Shown here: piece by piece, positions 43,592-43,729 of the stretch
How the letters are laid out: the number at the start of each line of letters is the position of its first letter
Numbering within the stretch: the stretch's first letter is position 1
Assembly: GCA_021157415.1 (NCBI GenBank)
Contig: JAGGWN010000007.1
Span: 1-43,729, forward strand
Source: Bacteroidales bacterium
Lineage (GTDB): Bacteria; Bacteroidota; Bacteroidia; Bacteroidales; VadinHA17
Direction: 5' to 3'
DNA length: 43,729 nucleotides
Notes under the pieces: generated by a model
Told to the model about the DNA's origin: nothing
The model's database searches: none
Seen by the model: only the letters and a program-made list of their open reading frames with translations
Made by a program: the position numbers and the translations under genes

Positions 43592-43729
43592 CGCAGGTTG
43601 GTGTTGGGTTTCGTTGTGTGTCCTGCGTTACCACAGGGTACGAAGATAAATAAAAGTTCTTTGAAATGGTAACGAAACTGTAATCAAGATGGTAGACAGT
43701 AAACTGCTGAATAGGCAACGAGCCAAACC
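43592..43729. other. End of window, no gene seen
   Basis: These 138 bases at the window edge have no supported ORF, RNA gene or hairpin. A gene further right could begin beyond the edge. Confidence 0.4.

Overview
The window looks like a chromosomal segment of a Bacteroidota member, probably order Bacteroidales. The evidence is the typical -33 TTTG / -7 TAnnTTTG promoter pairs, the scarcity of Shine-Dalgarno sites, Bacteroidota-type families (DUF3822, a DUF5686 outer-membrane protein, an RRM protein, a dipeptide epimerase) and best-recognised relatives for almost every gene. No rRNA, tRNA or CRISPR array was seen. Genus and species cannot be told from the sequence alone.

Layout. 1-2.3 kb: accessory and decayed DNA with two palindromes, a broken HepT/MntA (HEPN/MNT) toxin-antitoxin pair and one orphan gene. 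2.3-9 kb: housekeeping genes (rsmD, DUF3822, a membrane-anchored hypothetical, a RecD-like helicase, an RRM protein, a sulfotransferase). 7.6-25.5 kb: an 11-gene block on the minus strand, transcribed ilvD-ilvB-ilvN-ilvC-leuA-leuC-leuD-cimA/leuA2-leuB-gltB-gltD. It makes valine, leucine and probably isoleucine, plus the glutamate that donates their amino groups. 25.6-26.7 kb: a two-gene unit (small membrane protein, class I glutamine amidotransferase). 27.1-31.6 kb, plus strand: a dipeptide epimerase, then an operon of a NEW3-domain membrane protein with an ABC ATPase and permease. 31.6-33.4 kb: accessory DNA with two transposase remnants and two small exported proteins. 33.4-37.1 kb: two tandem fused LeuC-LeuD proteins. 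37.2-43.5 kb: a GT-C glycosyltransferase with a MORN tail, a GH20 hexosaminidase and a DUF5686 outer-membrane protein.

The most interesting item is not a long ORF. Just upstream of ilvD is what appears to be a complete ribosome-mediated transcription attenuator: a perfect Bacteroidota promoter, an 18-residue leader peptide with ten Ile/Leu/Val codons (MIHSIINIILSVLILRRG), three competing RNA segments (1:2, 2:3, 3:4) and a rho-independent terminator ending in six U. It would make the ilv-leu(-glt) operon respond to charged branched-chain tRNA.

Other points of interest are the three LeuCD-type isomerases in one window (one canonical, two fused and of unknown substrate), the likely citramalate route to isoleucine, the glycosyltransferase-MORN fusion, two apparently leaderless promoters, and a dispersed intergenic repeat upstream of two minus-strand genes.
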